Shown: positions 9,401 through 19,100 of the stretch, in pieces | How the letters are laid out: each line of letters opens with the position of its first letter | Position numbering within the stretch: the stretch's first letter is position 1 | Origin: Bacteroidota bacterium | Lineage (GTDB): Bacteria > Bacteroidota > Bacteroidia > 2-12-FULL-35-15 | Assembly (NCBI GenBank): GCA_021323165.1 | Contig: JAJTCJ010000033.1 | Coordinates: 1 to 51,750 of the forward strand | Length of the DNA stretch: 51,750 nt | Reading direction: 5' to 3' | Notes under the pieces: model-generated | Database searches by the model: none | What the model saw: the letters and a program-made list of their open reading frames with translations, nothing else | What the model was told of the DNA's origin: nothing | Made by a program: the position numbers and the translations under genes

Positions 9401-10340
9401 AATTTTTCCGGAAGGTTCCCGTTCAGAAACAGAAAAGATCGGACGTTTTCACAAAGGTGCATTTTACATCGCTGACAAATTGAATATCGATATTGTTCCT
9501 ATTATTATTCACGGAACAGCTTTCGTTCAGGGTAAAGATGACAGTTTTATGCTCAAGCCCGGAAAGATCACCGTTAAGTATCTTCCGAGGATTTCGGCAT
9601 CAGATAAATCGTTTGGTGAAACATATACAGAGAAGACAAAGAACATCAGCAGATATTTCAAGGCTGAATATTCATTGATGCGTAAAGAAATTGAAACCGT
9701 GGATTACTTTTTCAACCGACTTAGTAAAAATTATATTTACAAAGGTCCTATCGTTGAATGGTACATGAGAGTGAAAGTAAAACTGGAAGACAATTATCGT
9801 CTGTTCGAATCACTTCTTCCTAAAAAAGGCACTATCACGGATATTGGCTGTGGCTATGGTTTTTTACCTTACATGCTTAGTTTCATGAGCGAAGATAGAA
9901 TTGTTATAGGGACCGATTATGATGAAGAAAAAATCGCTGTAGCTGCAAATTGTTTTTCAAGAACTGAAAACGTTTCTTTTTTTGCAGCTGATGCAACCGA
10001 ATGCGAATTACCGAAAAGTGATGCATTTATAATGAGTGACATTCTTCATTACCTTCCGGCTGCTGAACAGGAAAAGCTGATCGCAAAGTGTATCCGGAAT
10101 TTGAATCCTGATGGAATGATCCTTATCCGGGATGCGGATAGCAGCATGAGTAAGCGCCACTGGGGCACAAGGTATACTGAGTTTATTTCAACAAATGTTG
10201 GTTTCAACAAAACGAAAAATAAATTAGAATTTGTACCTTCAACTTTTATTACTGATGTTGTTAAGAAACACAATCTCAGCATTGAAAAAATAGACAATAC
10301 AAAACTAACTTCGAACGTAATATACGTGATCAAGAATTGA
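6492..10340 (+). CDS. MMPL/RND-type exporter fused to an acyltransferase and a methyltransferase
   Basis: A 1282-residue, three-part protein. Residues 1 to about 860 are an MMPL/RND exporter: a first helix at about 17-37, two extracytoplasmic loops, and two bundles of helices carrying charged residues typical of proton relays (Asp339 in AMDYTIHF; Asp731-Asp732 in GDDYAIF). Residues about 885-1060 form a PlsC-like acyltransferase with HX4D (His906-Asp911) and FPEGSRS from 972. Residues about 1095-1282 form a class I methyltransferase with DIGCGYG at 1117-1123 and a later DILHYLP. The likely job is to flip or export the pigment precursor, esterify it to a lipid or second chain, and methylate it. 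In related clusters some of these activities are encoded separately. The FAD oxidoreductase gene starts 6 bases later. Confidence 0.88.
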   Translation: MGTIFVNIYRMLQKRRIIFFVLFLGSLLFAGFFASKISLEDDITKIMPSDEKIEKLNTVFKNSKFLDKIVVTVSMKDKAAEAQPQLLMEYTDSLVSNLGAIDSSLIKEITYKVNDDVMYDVYNTYLDNLPVFLEENDYTTLDKLIEPAKIDSTLDRNYKTLLSPASVILKKNILRDPIGIAPYALKRLQNLQFDDNFELENGYIFTKDKKHLLFFIVPKVKPSETDKNTDLLAGINSALIKTSASGIKEIQAEYFGSAAVAVGNAVQIKKDVTLTLTITVIGLFLFITFFFRRIQVFFIIFIPVLFGAAFSLALLYLYKGSISGIAIGAGSIVLGIAMDYTIHFYTHFKHLNSAEATVKDLAFPLTLGSTTTIGALLSLMFVKSEALQDFGMFAAFSLLGAALFTLILFPHLMKKKKTGEIEKEHKPNIIDKIAGYKFEQNKYLLAFILIICFISIFTSRKVQFETDMMKMNYVSSDLSKAEQNLNNISNVSLRSVYLVSSGRDLNEALANNEKNLPLLQKLEKEGSLKKYSTVSIFLLSKEEQERRINRWNNYWTPEKKSKLKNELILKSEKYKFKENAFDQFYASLEKKYTPVGIEAFEGLKATLLDNYVTENQNETTVVTVIKTTAENEDKIYNAFTENDHLIVFDKKFLTNRFIEIIRNNFNLILAISSLLVLIMLIISYGRFELALITYLPMVLSWLCILGIMGAFGIKFNIINIIVSTFIFGLGDDYAIFITDALMTEYKTGQKNLSSYKTGIFISATTTMIGIGVLVFASHPALKSIGLITIIGLFSVLIISNTIQPALFKFLITNRVEKKRVPYTLLSLVQSAFAYTWFTLGCITLIPIGFIVVKLLPIPKKSRLLIFHQLRHYYTKSMIYVHPHVSNVRINEANEQFNKPAVVVSNHHSVIDSLLMQSLNPKIILMVKDWVWDSPIMGPIVRLGGFIPKSAGYEDNLEKIKQLFEEGYSLGIFPEGSRSETEKIGRFHKGAFYIADKLNIDIVPIIIHGTAFVQGKDDSFMLKPGKITVKYLPRISASDKSFGETYTEKTKNISRYFKAEYSLMRKEIETVDYFFNRLSKNYIYKGPIVEWYMRVKVKLEDNYRLFESLLPKKGTITDIGCGYGFLPYMLSFMSEDRIVIGTDYDEEKIAVAANCFSRTENVSFFAADATECELPKSDAFIMSDILHYLPAAEQEKLIAKCIRNLNPDGMILIRDADSSMSKRHWGTRYTEFISTNVGFNKTKNKLEFVPSTFITDVVKKHNLSIEKIDNTKLTSNVIYVIKN

Positions 10341-10346
10341 CGGAAA

Positions 10347-11861
10347 ATGGCACAGTATGATGTAGTTATTATTGGGAGCGGACTTGGTGGCTTGGAGAGT
10401 GCATATATTTTAAGCAAAGAAGGCTATAAAGTTTGTGTACTTGAAAAGAATCGGCAGCTTGGTGGCAGTCTGCAGATCTTTGTAAGAGATAAAGCGATAT
10501 TCGATACCGGCATTCATTATATCGGTGGGTTGGATGAAGGACAAAACCTGAATCAGTGCTTCAAATATTTCAAGATAATGGACAAGCTTAATCTTCACCG
10601 GATGGATAATGATGGCTTCGACCGTATTACTTTCGATGATGATGAAACAGAATACAAACATGCTCAGGGATACGATAATTTTGTTGATCAGCTTTCCATT
10701 CAATTTCCAGGAGAACGTGAAAACCTGATCAATTACGCTAAACAGATCCAGGAGATCTGCGATTATTTTCCCCTCTACAAACTACGCGGAGATGAAGCGC
10801 CAATTATCGGTACAAAATACCTTGATATCAATGCGAAAGATTTTATTGCAACCATCACCCCCAACAAACGTTTACAAAGTGTACTTGCAGGATCAAATCC
10901 ATTGTATGCAGGTGATGGAAGCAAAACACCATTATATGTTCATGCTCTTGTGATCAACACCTATATTGAAAGCTCATATAAATGCGTAAACGGTGGTGCC
11001 CAGATTGAAAAACACCTTACAAAAAACATAAAGGAACTGGGTGGAGAGATCCGGAATTATGCAGAAGTGACACGAATAGTGGAAAAAGATGGCCTTATAA
11101 CTCATGTTGAATTGAAAAATGGTGAGCATGTTGAAGGCAAACATTTCATTTCAAACATTCATCCGTCCACAACAATGACTTTGCTTGAGTCTGATAAAAT
11201 TAAAAAAGCATACAGGAATAGATTGCAGGGACTGGAAAATTCAGTGTCTGCGTTTATAGTAGATATAGTACTGAAGCCAAATACTTTTAAGTTCCTCAAT
11301 TACAATCTCTATCATTATAAATATAACAATGTATGGGACAGCATACATGTAGAAGGCGATGCATGGCCTGATGGTTATTGCGTTTTCGTTCCTAAATCAT
11401 CTCGCTCTGATATCTATGCTGATAGCATGACCATACTCAGTTACATGAAGTATGATGAAGTAAAAAAATGGGAAGATAGTTACGCAACCATCCCTCATTT
11501 CCGTGAGAGTCGTGGTGAAGATTATGAAGCTTTTAAAATAGAACGCGCAGAAAAATTAATTGCAAAAGTAATGGAAAGAGTACCGGAGCTTAGAGGCTGT
11601 ATACAATCTTACACTTCTTCCTCTCCTCTTTCTTATCGCGATTACATCGGTGCAAAAGATGGCGGGCTATATGGAATAGCTAAAAATTATCAGGATCCGC
11701 TAAGGACATTTATTTCACCAAAAACAAAGATCCCTAATCTTTTATTTACGGGTCAAAACCTAAACATGCATGGAGTTCTTGGTGTTACCGTTGGAGCAAT
11801 AAGAACTTGCGGAGAATTTATTGGTCAGAATTATCTCCTGCATCAAATTAATAACTCTTAA
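10347..11861 (+). CDS. FAD-dependent oxidoreductase of the CrtI/phytoene-desaturase superfamily
   Basis: A 504-residue flavoprotein. The dinucleotide-binding motif is GSGLGG at 10-15, with the adenosine-binding Glu33 (VLEKN) and the LGG element at 38-40. The C-terminal signature LLFTGQNLNMHGVLG (from about 464) is that of CrtI, CrtISO and related FAD amine-oxidase-like enzymes. Members act on long conjugated chains, either desaturating or isomerising them, and homologues lie in flexirubin clusters. Here it probably alters the polyene; the exact reaction cannot be read from sequence. It is the last gene on this strand of the cluster, and its stop is only 21 bases from the convergent stop of the PorP/SprF gene, with no terminator visible between them. 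Confidence 0.82.
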   Translation: MAQYDVVIIGSGLGGLESAYILSKEGYKVCVLEKNRQLGGSLQIFVRDKAIFDTGIHYIGGLDEGQNLNQCFKYFKIMDKLNLHRMDNDGFDRITFDDDETEYKHAQGYDNFVDQLSIQFPGERENLINYAKQIQEICDYFPLYKLRGDEAPIIGTKYLDINAKDFIATITPNKRLQSVLAGSNPLYAGDGSKTPLYVHALVINTYIESSYKCVNGGAQIEKHLTKNIKELGGEIRNYAEVTRIVEKDGLITHVELKNGEHVEGKHFISNIHPSTTMTLLESDKIKKAYRNRLQGLENSVSAFIVDIVLKPNTFKFLNYNLYHYKYNNVWDSIHVEGDAWPDGYCVFVPKSSRSDIYADSMTILSYMKYDEVKKWEDSYATIPHFRESRGEDYEAFKIERAEKLIAKVMERVPELRGCIQSYTSSSPLSYRDYIGAKDGGLYGIAKNYQDPLRTFISPKTKIPNLLFTGQNLNMHGVLGVTVGAIRTCGEFIGQNYLLHQINNS

Positions 11862-11882
11862 TGCTTTTAGTATTCTAAGAAA

Positions 11883-12878
11883 TTAAAACTTCTTGTAGAA
11901 TAAGGGCTTATCTTTTTTTCCACAAAGCACAAGAGAGAACTCAATTGCTCCTCTGCTGCCAGTATAATTATTCAGATATGAAGTATTGATATCGTAGCTT
12001 ATTCTAAAAGTATGCTGTTCGTTCTGCTTGAAACCAACCTGAATCATTACAGCATCTTTATTACGATAATTAAGTCCGAACAAAACATCTGACTTCGAAT
12101 CCTTTATTCTGTAATAACCTATCACACCGATATTAAGATCACTTGCTTTCGCCTGATTCATATAAAGAACTGTGGGTGTAAGTTTTAGTTTATCATTTAC
12201 CTTGAAATCGCAGCCTGCATGTACCACAAAACGCATTGGAACTTTATTTTTATCAGCAGTAAAAGATTCTGAAGGCCTCGAAAGATGGAATACAGAAAAT
12301 CCTAAGAAAGGAGCATATTTCTTACTGTCTTCCTTGTATTTATAAAACACTCCAATATTTGCATCGAACTTCACAATACTTGTCCGGTCGAAATTTTCGC
12401 CACTGGAGATATCCTGATTCAGGGAACCGCTTGAATAATCATACTGACTTTCAAACAATAGATTATTTGGGTTAAATGTTTTATAAAATAATCCCATCTG
12501 CAATCCTACATTCATTAAATGCGGAGATCTTTTTGGATCAGTAATAAAATAAGAACCGGATAACTGAAAGTTCAAAGTATTAAATTTAGCAGCTCCTGAA
12601 CGATTATTTAAAATGTAAGCTCCAAGCCCGAAGCGCTTGTATGGCTGATCATAAGAAATCCCGTAAGTTGTGAACGGAGTTTTCACAAGTGATCTCCATT
12701 GCGACCTGTATACAGCACTAATCTTATAATCGGCATCCTCGTCAGGGAAGCTACCTGTTAATGCAGGATTAAGATATAAATGGAATGCATCGTACTGAGT
12801 AAGATGAAAATCCTGTGCTTTCAGCTGAAGTGATAACACTCCGCTGAAAATAATAGGTATGATAAATTTTATCTTCAT
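11883..12878 (-). CDS. PorP/SprF family T9SS membrane protein
   Basis: A 331-residue outer-membrane protein with a signal peptide (MKIKFIIPIIFSGVLSLQLKA, then QDFHL). The mature start, HLTQYDAFHLYLNPALTGSF, is the hallmark of PorP/SprF proteins, and the remainder is a string of amphipathic strands ending in phenylalanine, as in a beta-barrel. SprF is needed for secretion and surface anchoring of the giant adhesin SprB in Flavobacterium, and genes of this family usually follow the gene for the large type B cargo they serve. Here it starts 4 bases after the stop of the 4584-residue protein on the same strand, so the two should form one operon and a dedicated cargo-partner pair. Confidence 0.92.
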   Translation of the reverse strand: MKIKFIIPIIFSGVLSLQLKAQDFHLTQYDAFHLYLNPALTGSFPDEDADYKISAVYRSQWRSLVKTPFTTYGISYDQPYKRFGLGAYILNNRSGAAKFNTLNFQLSGSYFITDPKRSPHLMNVGLQMGLFYKTFNPNNLLFESQYDYSSGSLNQDISSGENFDRTSIVKFDANIGVFYKYKEDSKKYAPFLGFSVFHLSRPSESFTADKNKVPMRFVVHAGCDFKVNDKLKLTPTVLYMNQAKASDLNIGVIGYYRIKDSKSDVLFGLNYRNKDAVMIQVGFKQNEQHTFRISYDINTSYLNNYTGSRGAIEFSLVLCGKKDKPLFYKKF

Positions 12879-12882
12879 AATC

Positions 12883-13140
12883 TTATCTTATTAAATTGAC
12901 TTCACCGTTCATTTTCATTTCCGATCCGTCCATTACTTTTCCGTTAAAAATATAAATGTAAGTTCCTGCAGGCTGCTCTTTTCCTTTGTATGTACCATCC
13001 CACTTTATCGACTGATCTGCCGACATAAAGATCTGATTGCCCCATTCATTGAATACACGCAGCTCGTAAGAAGTGAAATTGCCGATCACATAGAAATAAT
13101 CATTCAGACCGTCATTGTTGGGAGTAAAACCTGTCGGAAC
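12883..13140 (-). other. CHU_C type B T9SS sorting domain (part of the giant protein)
   Basis: Residues 4500-4584 begin VPTGFTPNNDGLNDYF and contain ELRVFNEWGNQIF, WDGTYKGKEQPAGTYIYIF and a final GEVNLIR. This is the gliding-motility-associated C-terminal domain (TIGR04131 type) that directs proteins to the T9SS and to SprF-dependent surface display. Confidence 0.95.
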
Positions 13141-16100
13141 CGCAGTTCCGGCAGATGTAATCACAAAATCATAATTGATTGTGTCGCTGCATCCTGCAAC
13201 ATTCGTAGCTGTTAATTCAACTGCATACGTTCCCGGAGTACTGAAGCTATGTGAAGGATCTTCATCCGTTGAAGTTGAACCATCCTGGAAGTTCCAGATG
13301 TATGAAATTCCTCCCGTTGAAAGATTATCAAAGCTCACAGATTGGTTTACATTATAACTTCCACCTTCAGGAGAGTATTCGGCAACAACCGGTGCTCCAG
13401 GCGTTACTGCTGCAGATACAGTATCCGTACAACCGTTATCAGACTGAACTATCAACGTTACGGTAAATGTTATTGAAGTTAAGTAAGTATATGTTGGATT
13501 TTGCACAGATGATACTGCACCATCACCAAAGTTCCAGCTGTAGGAAGAAATTGTCCCGGAATTTATTAATGTTGAATCATTGAAAACAACTGACAATGAT
13601 TTACAATCAACGACTGAACTAAACCCTGCATTCGGTAAAGGATTCACAGTCACCGGCTGAGTCGATTGCGATGTACAACCTGAATCTGAAGTTACAGTTA
13701 AGATCACATTATAAACTCCGGCACTGTCAAAAATGTTTGTTGGATTTTGTAATACAGATATATTGCCGTCAGCGAAATTCCAGTTCCATGAGACGATACT
13801 GCCTGAAGAAATTGTGGATGCATCTGTAAATGTGACTACACTATTCTGACAATTCGCAGGTGCAGAATATGATGCAACAGGAGTCGGATTTATCGTTATG
13901 GTTTGTGAGATTGAATCTGCACAACCGCTTCCTGAAGATACAACTAAACTAACAGTATAAGTTCCTGCGGCAGGATAAGCAAATGTGGGGTTCTGAACAT
14001 TTGATGTATTTCCTCCGGAACCGAAATTCCATATCCAGCTTGTAATAGTTCCTCCGTTTGGATTTGAAATATCTGTAAACGTTACTGACTCTCCCATACA
14101 CCTGTCTGCAGTCGTAAATGCCGGGGTAGGCTGAACAGTTCTGAAAATGAACATAGTATCAGCAACCCCATTACATAAACCATTTCCATAACTTGTCAAT
14201 ACAAACTGTACTGTATCATTATCTGTTACACCAGGAATATATGTTGCGTTCAATACAGAATCATTCGGACTGAACGTTCCGGTTCCATTAGTGCTCCAGA
14301 ATGCACCATCAGCAACTGTATCTATTGTTCCTGAAAGAGGAATTCCCGAAACACCGCAAACAGTGATGTCTGCTCCGGCACTTATAACCGGTGCTGGTGT
14401 AATAGTTAATATAAGTGAATCAGCGGTCGGACTGCATGAGTTCAGAGGAGTAAGAATCAATAGAACTGTTCCTGCCGTTACATCTGCAGTAGAAGGTTGA
14501 TAAACTGCATTCAATACTGAATCAGAAGGTATAAATGTTCCTGAACCTGTGGATGTCCATACAGCTGAAGTTCCACCTGTCAATGATCCGTTGAGGGAAG
14601 CAGATGAATTATTTGCACATACTTCTATATCGCTTCCTGCAAATGCTGTTGTTGTATTTGTGATCGTGATCATCATCGTATCACTTATAGCACTGCATAT
14701 TCCATTATTGATCGAAGTCAGGATCAACATCACACTTCCTGCTGTAGTATCAGCTGTTCCAAAAGTGTATGTTGACGTTAACGAATCCGCAGACGGACTA
14801 AAAACTCCATCACCGGAAGTGGTCCACGTGCCTGTTGTGGAGGTTCCAGTTACAGTTCCATTAAGACTAACGTTTGTAACTGAAGAGCAAACTATCATGT
14901 CATTACCCGCAGAAACGATAGTTGGTGGAGTGATAGTAACAATCAGCGAATCTCCAATCGGCAGGCAGGTATTATACGGTGTTAATGTTAACAGAATTGT
15001 GCCTAATGTAATATCTGATGCACTTGGTGTGTACACTGCATTCAATACCGAATCAGACGGAGCAAAAGTTCCGCTTCCACTTGAGGTCCAGATTCCAACA
15101 CCTGAACCTCCTGTTACATTTCCATTTAGCTGAACTATTGGATTGTTACCGCAAACAGTTGTATCGTTACCTGCAGCGGTTGTCGGTATTGTTGTTATAC
15201 TTATCTGCATTGTATCAGTGACCTGTATACAATTTCCGTTGTTTGTAGAAGTTAGTACTAAAGTAACACCACCTGCAATTGTATCCGCAGTGCTCAGTGT
15301 GTAAACAGCATTCAGAATTGTATCATAAGTAGAAAAAGTTCCGCTTCCTAAAGTTGTCCACTGGCCTGTTGAAGCTCCGCCAGAAACAGTTCCGTTCAGA
15401 TTGACAGTATTTGTTCCTGTGCAAATAAACCGATCGGCACCCGCATTTACATTTGGCGAAGGGGAGAATGTTACAAGCATCGAATCTGTCACAGGTGTAC
15501 ATATTCCATTGGAAGTAAGAATTAGCATAACACTACCTGATGATATTTCAGAAGCGGAAGGAGTATATGTTGCGTTTAAAGTTGTATCGTTCGGACTGAA
15601 TGTTCCCGAGCCCGTTGTTGACCAGGTTGCACTTGCAGCATTACTAAACGAACCGGATAATGTCACTATCGGATTGTTGCTGCAGACTGTTTGATCTGTT
15701 CCCGCCATTACAACCGGAGCCGAATTAACATCTACCGTAACGATAGTTTGTGGACCGGTACAACCTCCGATTGTTGTTTGTACATAGAAATTAGTTGCTG
15801 TAAATAAAGCAGAACTTGTATAAACTGAACCTGTTGCTAACAATGTTCCACCGCTTGCTGCATCATACCATTGGTAAGTACCACCTGGTGCAGTTGCAGT
15901 TAATATTGCTGATTCGCCTGAACAAATTGTTGTATCATTTACAGTTGGCGCTGCAGGAATCGGATTGATAGTGATCATCATTGTATCTAATGCACTTCCG
16001 CAAGGCCCAGCCGGATCATTACTTGTAAGAATTAACATTGCAGATGTTTCACCAGCGCCTGGTGTATAAACAGCATTCATCAATGATGCATCAGAGAAAG

Positions 16101-19100
16101 ATCCTGCCCCACCTGTCCACATTGCACTTGTTGCTGCTCCTCCAATACTTCCGGCAAGCGTCACTGTTGATCCGTCACAAATTGTGCGGTCGATTCCTGC
16201 ATTCACGGTCGCAGCAGAATCTATGGTAACAGATGCATTTGCTGAAACAGCAGCACAACCGCCCGCAGCTGCAATAAAATTAGTTATTGTGTAAGTTCCC
16301 GGAATTGTATTCGTAAGATCGATCTCACCTGTTGAAGTGTTAATGAAATTCAATCCTGAAGGAGATGCACTGAACACTCCTGCATTTGCACCTGCACCCA
16401 GAACTGCAATTGGATTAGTTCCTGATTGACAATATGGGCCGCTGTAAGCGAATGAAGCATCTAAGCCATTCGTCAATGAGATGCTAGCTGTTGTTGTATT
16501 TGGACAAGTACCATTTGACGTAAAGCTGATCGTGTAATTATTAATAGCACTTGCACTCAGATCTATCTCACCAGTGCTTGCGCTGACAAATACAAGTCCG
16601 GCCGGTGTGGCACTAAAAGTTCCTGTATAACCGCCTGTAATAGTAGGAACGGGATTTATTCCGCTTAAGCAATATGTACTTGATGAATATGCAAAGCCCG
16701 AAGTATCTGATTGGAAAGTGATCACAACATTATCTGAAACCGCATTACATGAACCTGCAGGATCATTCGTAGTTAAAGTAATTGTAGCGGATGTTTCACC
16801 TGTTGAAGGTGTATAAACTGCATTCAGATCTGTATTGTCAGAGTATGATCCTGTTCCACCTGACCATGTAACACTTGTTGCGGAACCTCCGATAACTCCC
16901 GATAAAGTAACCGTTGTGCCAGAACAAACTATCTGATCTGTTCCGGCATTTACTGTCGGAGCAGGATCAATTGTTACAGTTGATGATGCAGTTGCAGATG
17001 CGCATCCGCCCGCTGCTGCAATATCATTAGTGATAGTATATGTTCCGGGTGTACTTGTAACCAAATTTATCTCACCTGTTGAAGCATTCACGAAATTCAA
17101 TCCTGCCGGACTTACACTGAATACACCGGCACTTGAACCTGACGGGAATGTTGGTAAAGGATTTATTCCTGAAGGACAATAAGGACCGCTATAAGAGAAT
17201 GTAGCATCAGGTGCAGTGGTAATTGTAACGTTAACATTACTGCTGCTTGGACAAACACCATCAGACGTAAATGTGATAACGTACGTATTCAAAGCGCTTG
17301 CAGCAAGATTAATTTCTCCTGTTGCAGCATTAATAAATACTAAACCGGCAGGACTCGAACTGAATGTTCCTGAAACCCCTACCGCAGTTGTTGGAGAAGG
17401 ATTCGTTCCTGTTACACAGAACGTGCCTGAAGAATAAGAGAAAGATGAATTATCTGTCGGTGTAACTGTAACCATTACTGCTGTTCTCGGACTCAGACAT
17501 CCTCCCACATTAGTTTGCACATAATAAGTTGTTGATGCATTTAACACCGGAGTATTAAAATTCGCACCTGTTCCAAGTAAAATTCCACCTGCAGGAATAG
17601 CATACCACTGGTATATTCCTCCCGGTGCTGTTGCAGTTAAAGTTGCTGAAGTTCCCTGGCAAATTGTTACGTCAGATGCCGTTGGAGAAGCAGGAATAGG
17701 ATTAATGGTCACTATCAATGTATCACTTACTGCCGAGCAAGGGCCAGCCGGATCATTTGTTGTAAGAATCAACATTGCAGAAGTTTCACCCGCACCTGGA
17801 GTATAGATTGTAGATAAGTTAGAGCTGTTAGAAAAAGTTCCAGTCCCACCTGACCATACGGCTGAAGTAGCTGTTCCTCCTACCGAACCATTCAGTGTTG
17901 CTGTTCCGCTTCCGCAAACCAGTATATCAGATCCTGCATTAGCTGTAGCTGAAGGATCAATAGTAATTGTAGATGATGCAGTAGCCGCAGCACAGCCCCC
18001 TGCCGCAGCGATATCATTAGTGATAGTATAAGTTCCGGGTGTTGTATTGGCAAGATCAACCTCGCCTGTTGATGGATCAACAAAAACTAATCCTGAAGGA
18101 GTAGCACTAAACACTCCTGCACTTGCACCTGCAGTGAATGCCGGAGTTGGATTAGAACCAACCTGACAATACGGAGTATTATAAGTAAATACAGCACTTG
18201 GTGCATTCGTCACAGTAACATTAACAGTACTGCTGCTTGAACAAACACCATTTGTAGTATATGTAACAGAATATGTGTTTAATGCGCTTGCAGCTAAATT
18301 AATCTCACCTGTACTTGAACTAACAAACACAAGACCTGCAGGAGAAGCACTAAATGTTCCTGTAGTTCCTGTAATTACAGGTGTTGGATTAGCAGCTGTA
18401 AAACAATAAGTTCCGGATGAATAACTGAAAGACGGGTCGTCTATCGGAGTAACTGTAACTGTGACAATAGTTCTCGTACTTGCGCAACCGTTAATTGTTG
18501 TCTGAACATAATAGCTTGTTGTACTGGTTAAAACCGGAGTTGTAAATGCTGCACCTGAAGTAAGCAGTGTTCCTCCCGTATTCGCAGAGTACCATTCATA
18601 ATTACCTCCCGGAGCAGTTGCATTTAAAGTAGTTGTATTACCACTGCAGATCGTTGTATTAGCAACTGTTGGAGATGAAGGTGTTGGTGTAACGGTAACC
18701 ATCACAGCTGTTCTCGGACTTGTACAACCACCAACAGTAGTTTGTACATAATAAGTTGTAGTCGCGTTTAATACCGGAGTTGTATAATTTGCACCGGTAA
18801 ATAAGACTGAACCTCCGGTAGAAACAGGATACCATCGATATGTTCCGCCTGGTGCTGTTGCAGATAAAATGGTATTTGTCCCCTGGCAAATTGTGGTTCC
18901 AGATGCAGTTGGTGCAGAAGGAATCGGATTAACATTTACCGTAACTGCTTTTCTAGGGCCTGTACAACCAGCAATTGTAGTCTGAACATAGTAAGTTGTC
19001 GCTGATGTTAAGGCCGGGGTTGTATAACTTGCTGTTGTTCCCAGAAGCGTTCCTCCTATTGCTGCATCATACCATTCATAGTTTCCTCCCGGAGCAGTAG

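Noticed and set aside
14549-15133. Plus-strand open frame of 194 codons opposite the giant gene, and many smaller ones nearby
   Set aside because: It has low-complexity composition that simply mirrors the Thr/Ser/Gly-rich coding strand; the opposite frame is continuous for 13.8 kb and has recognisable domains throughout.
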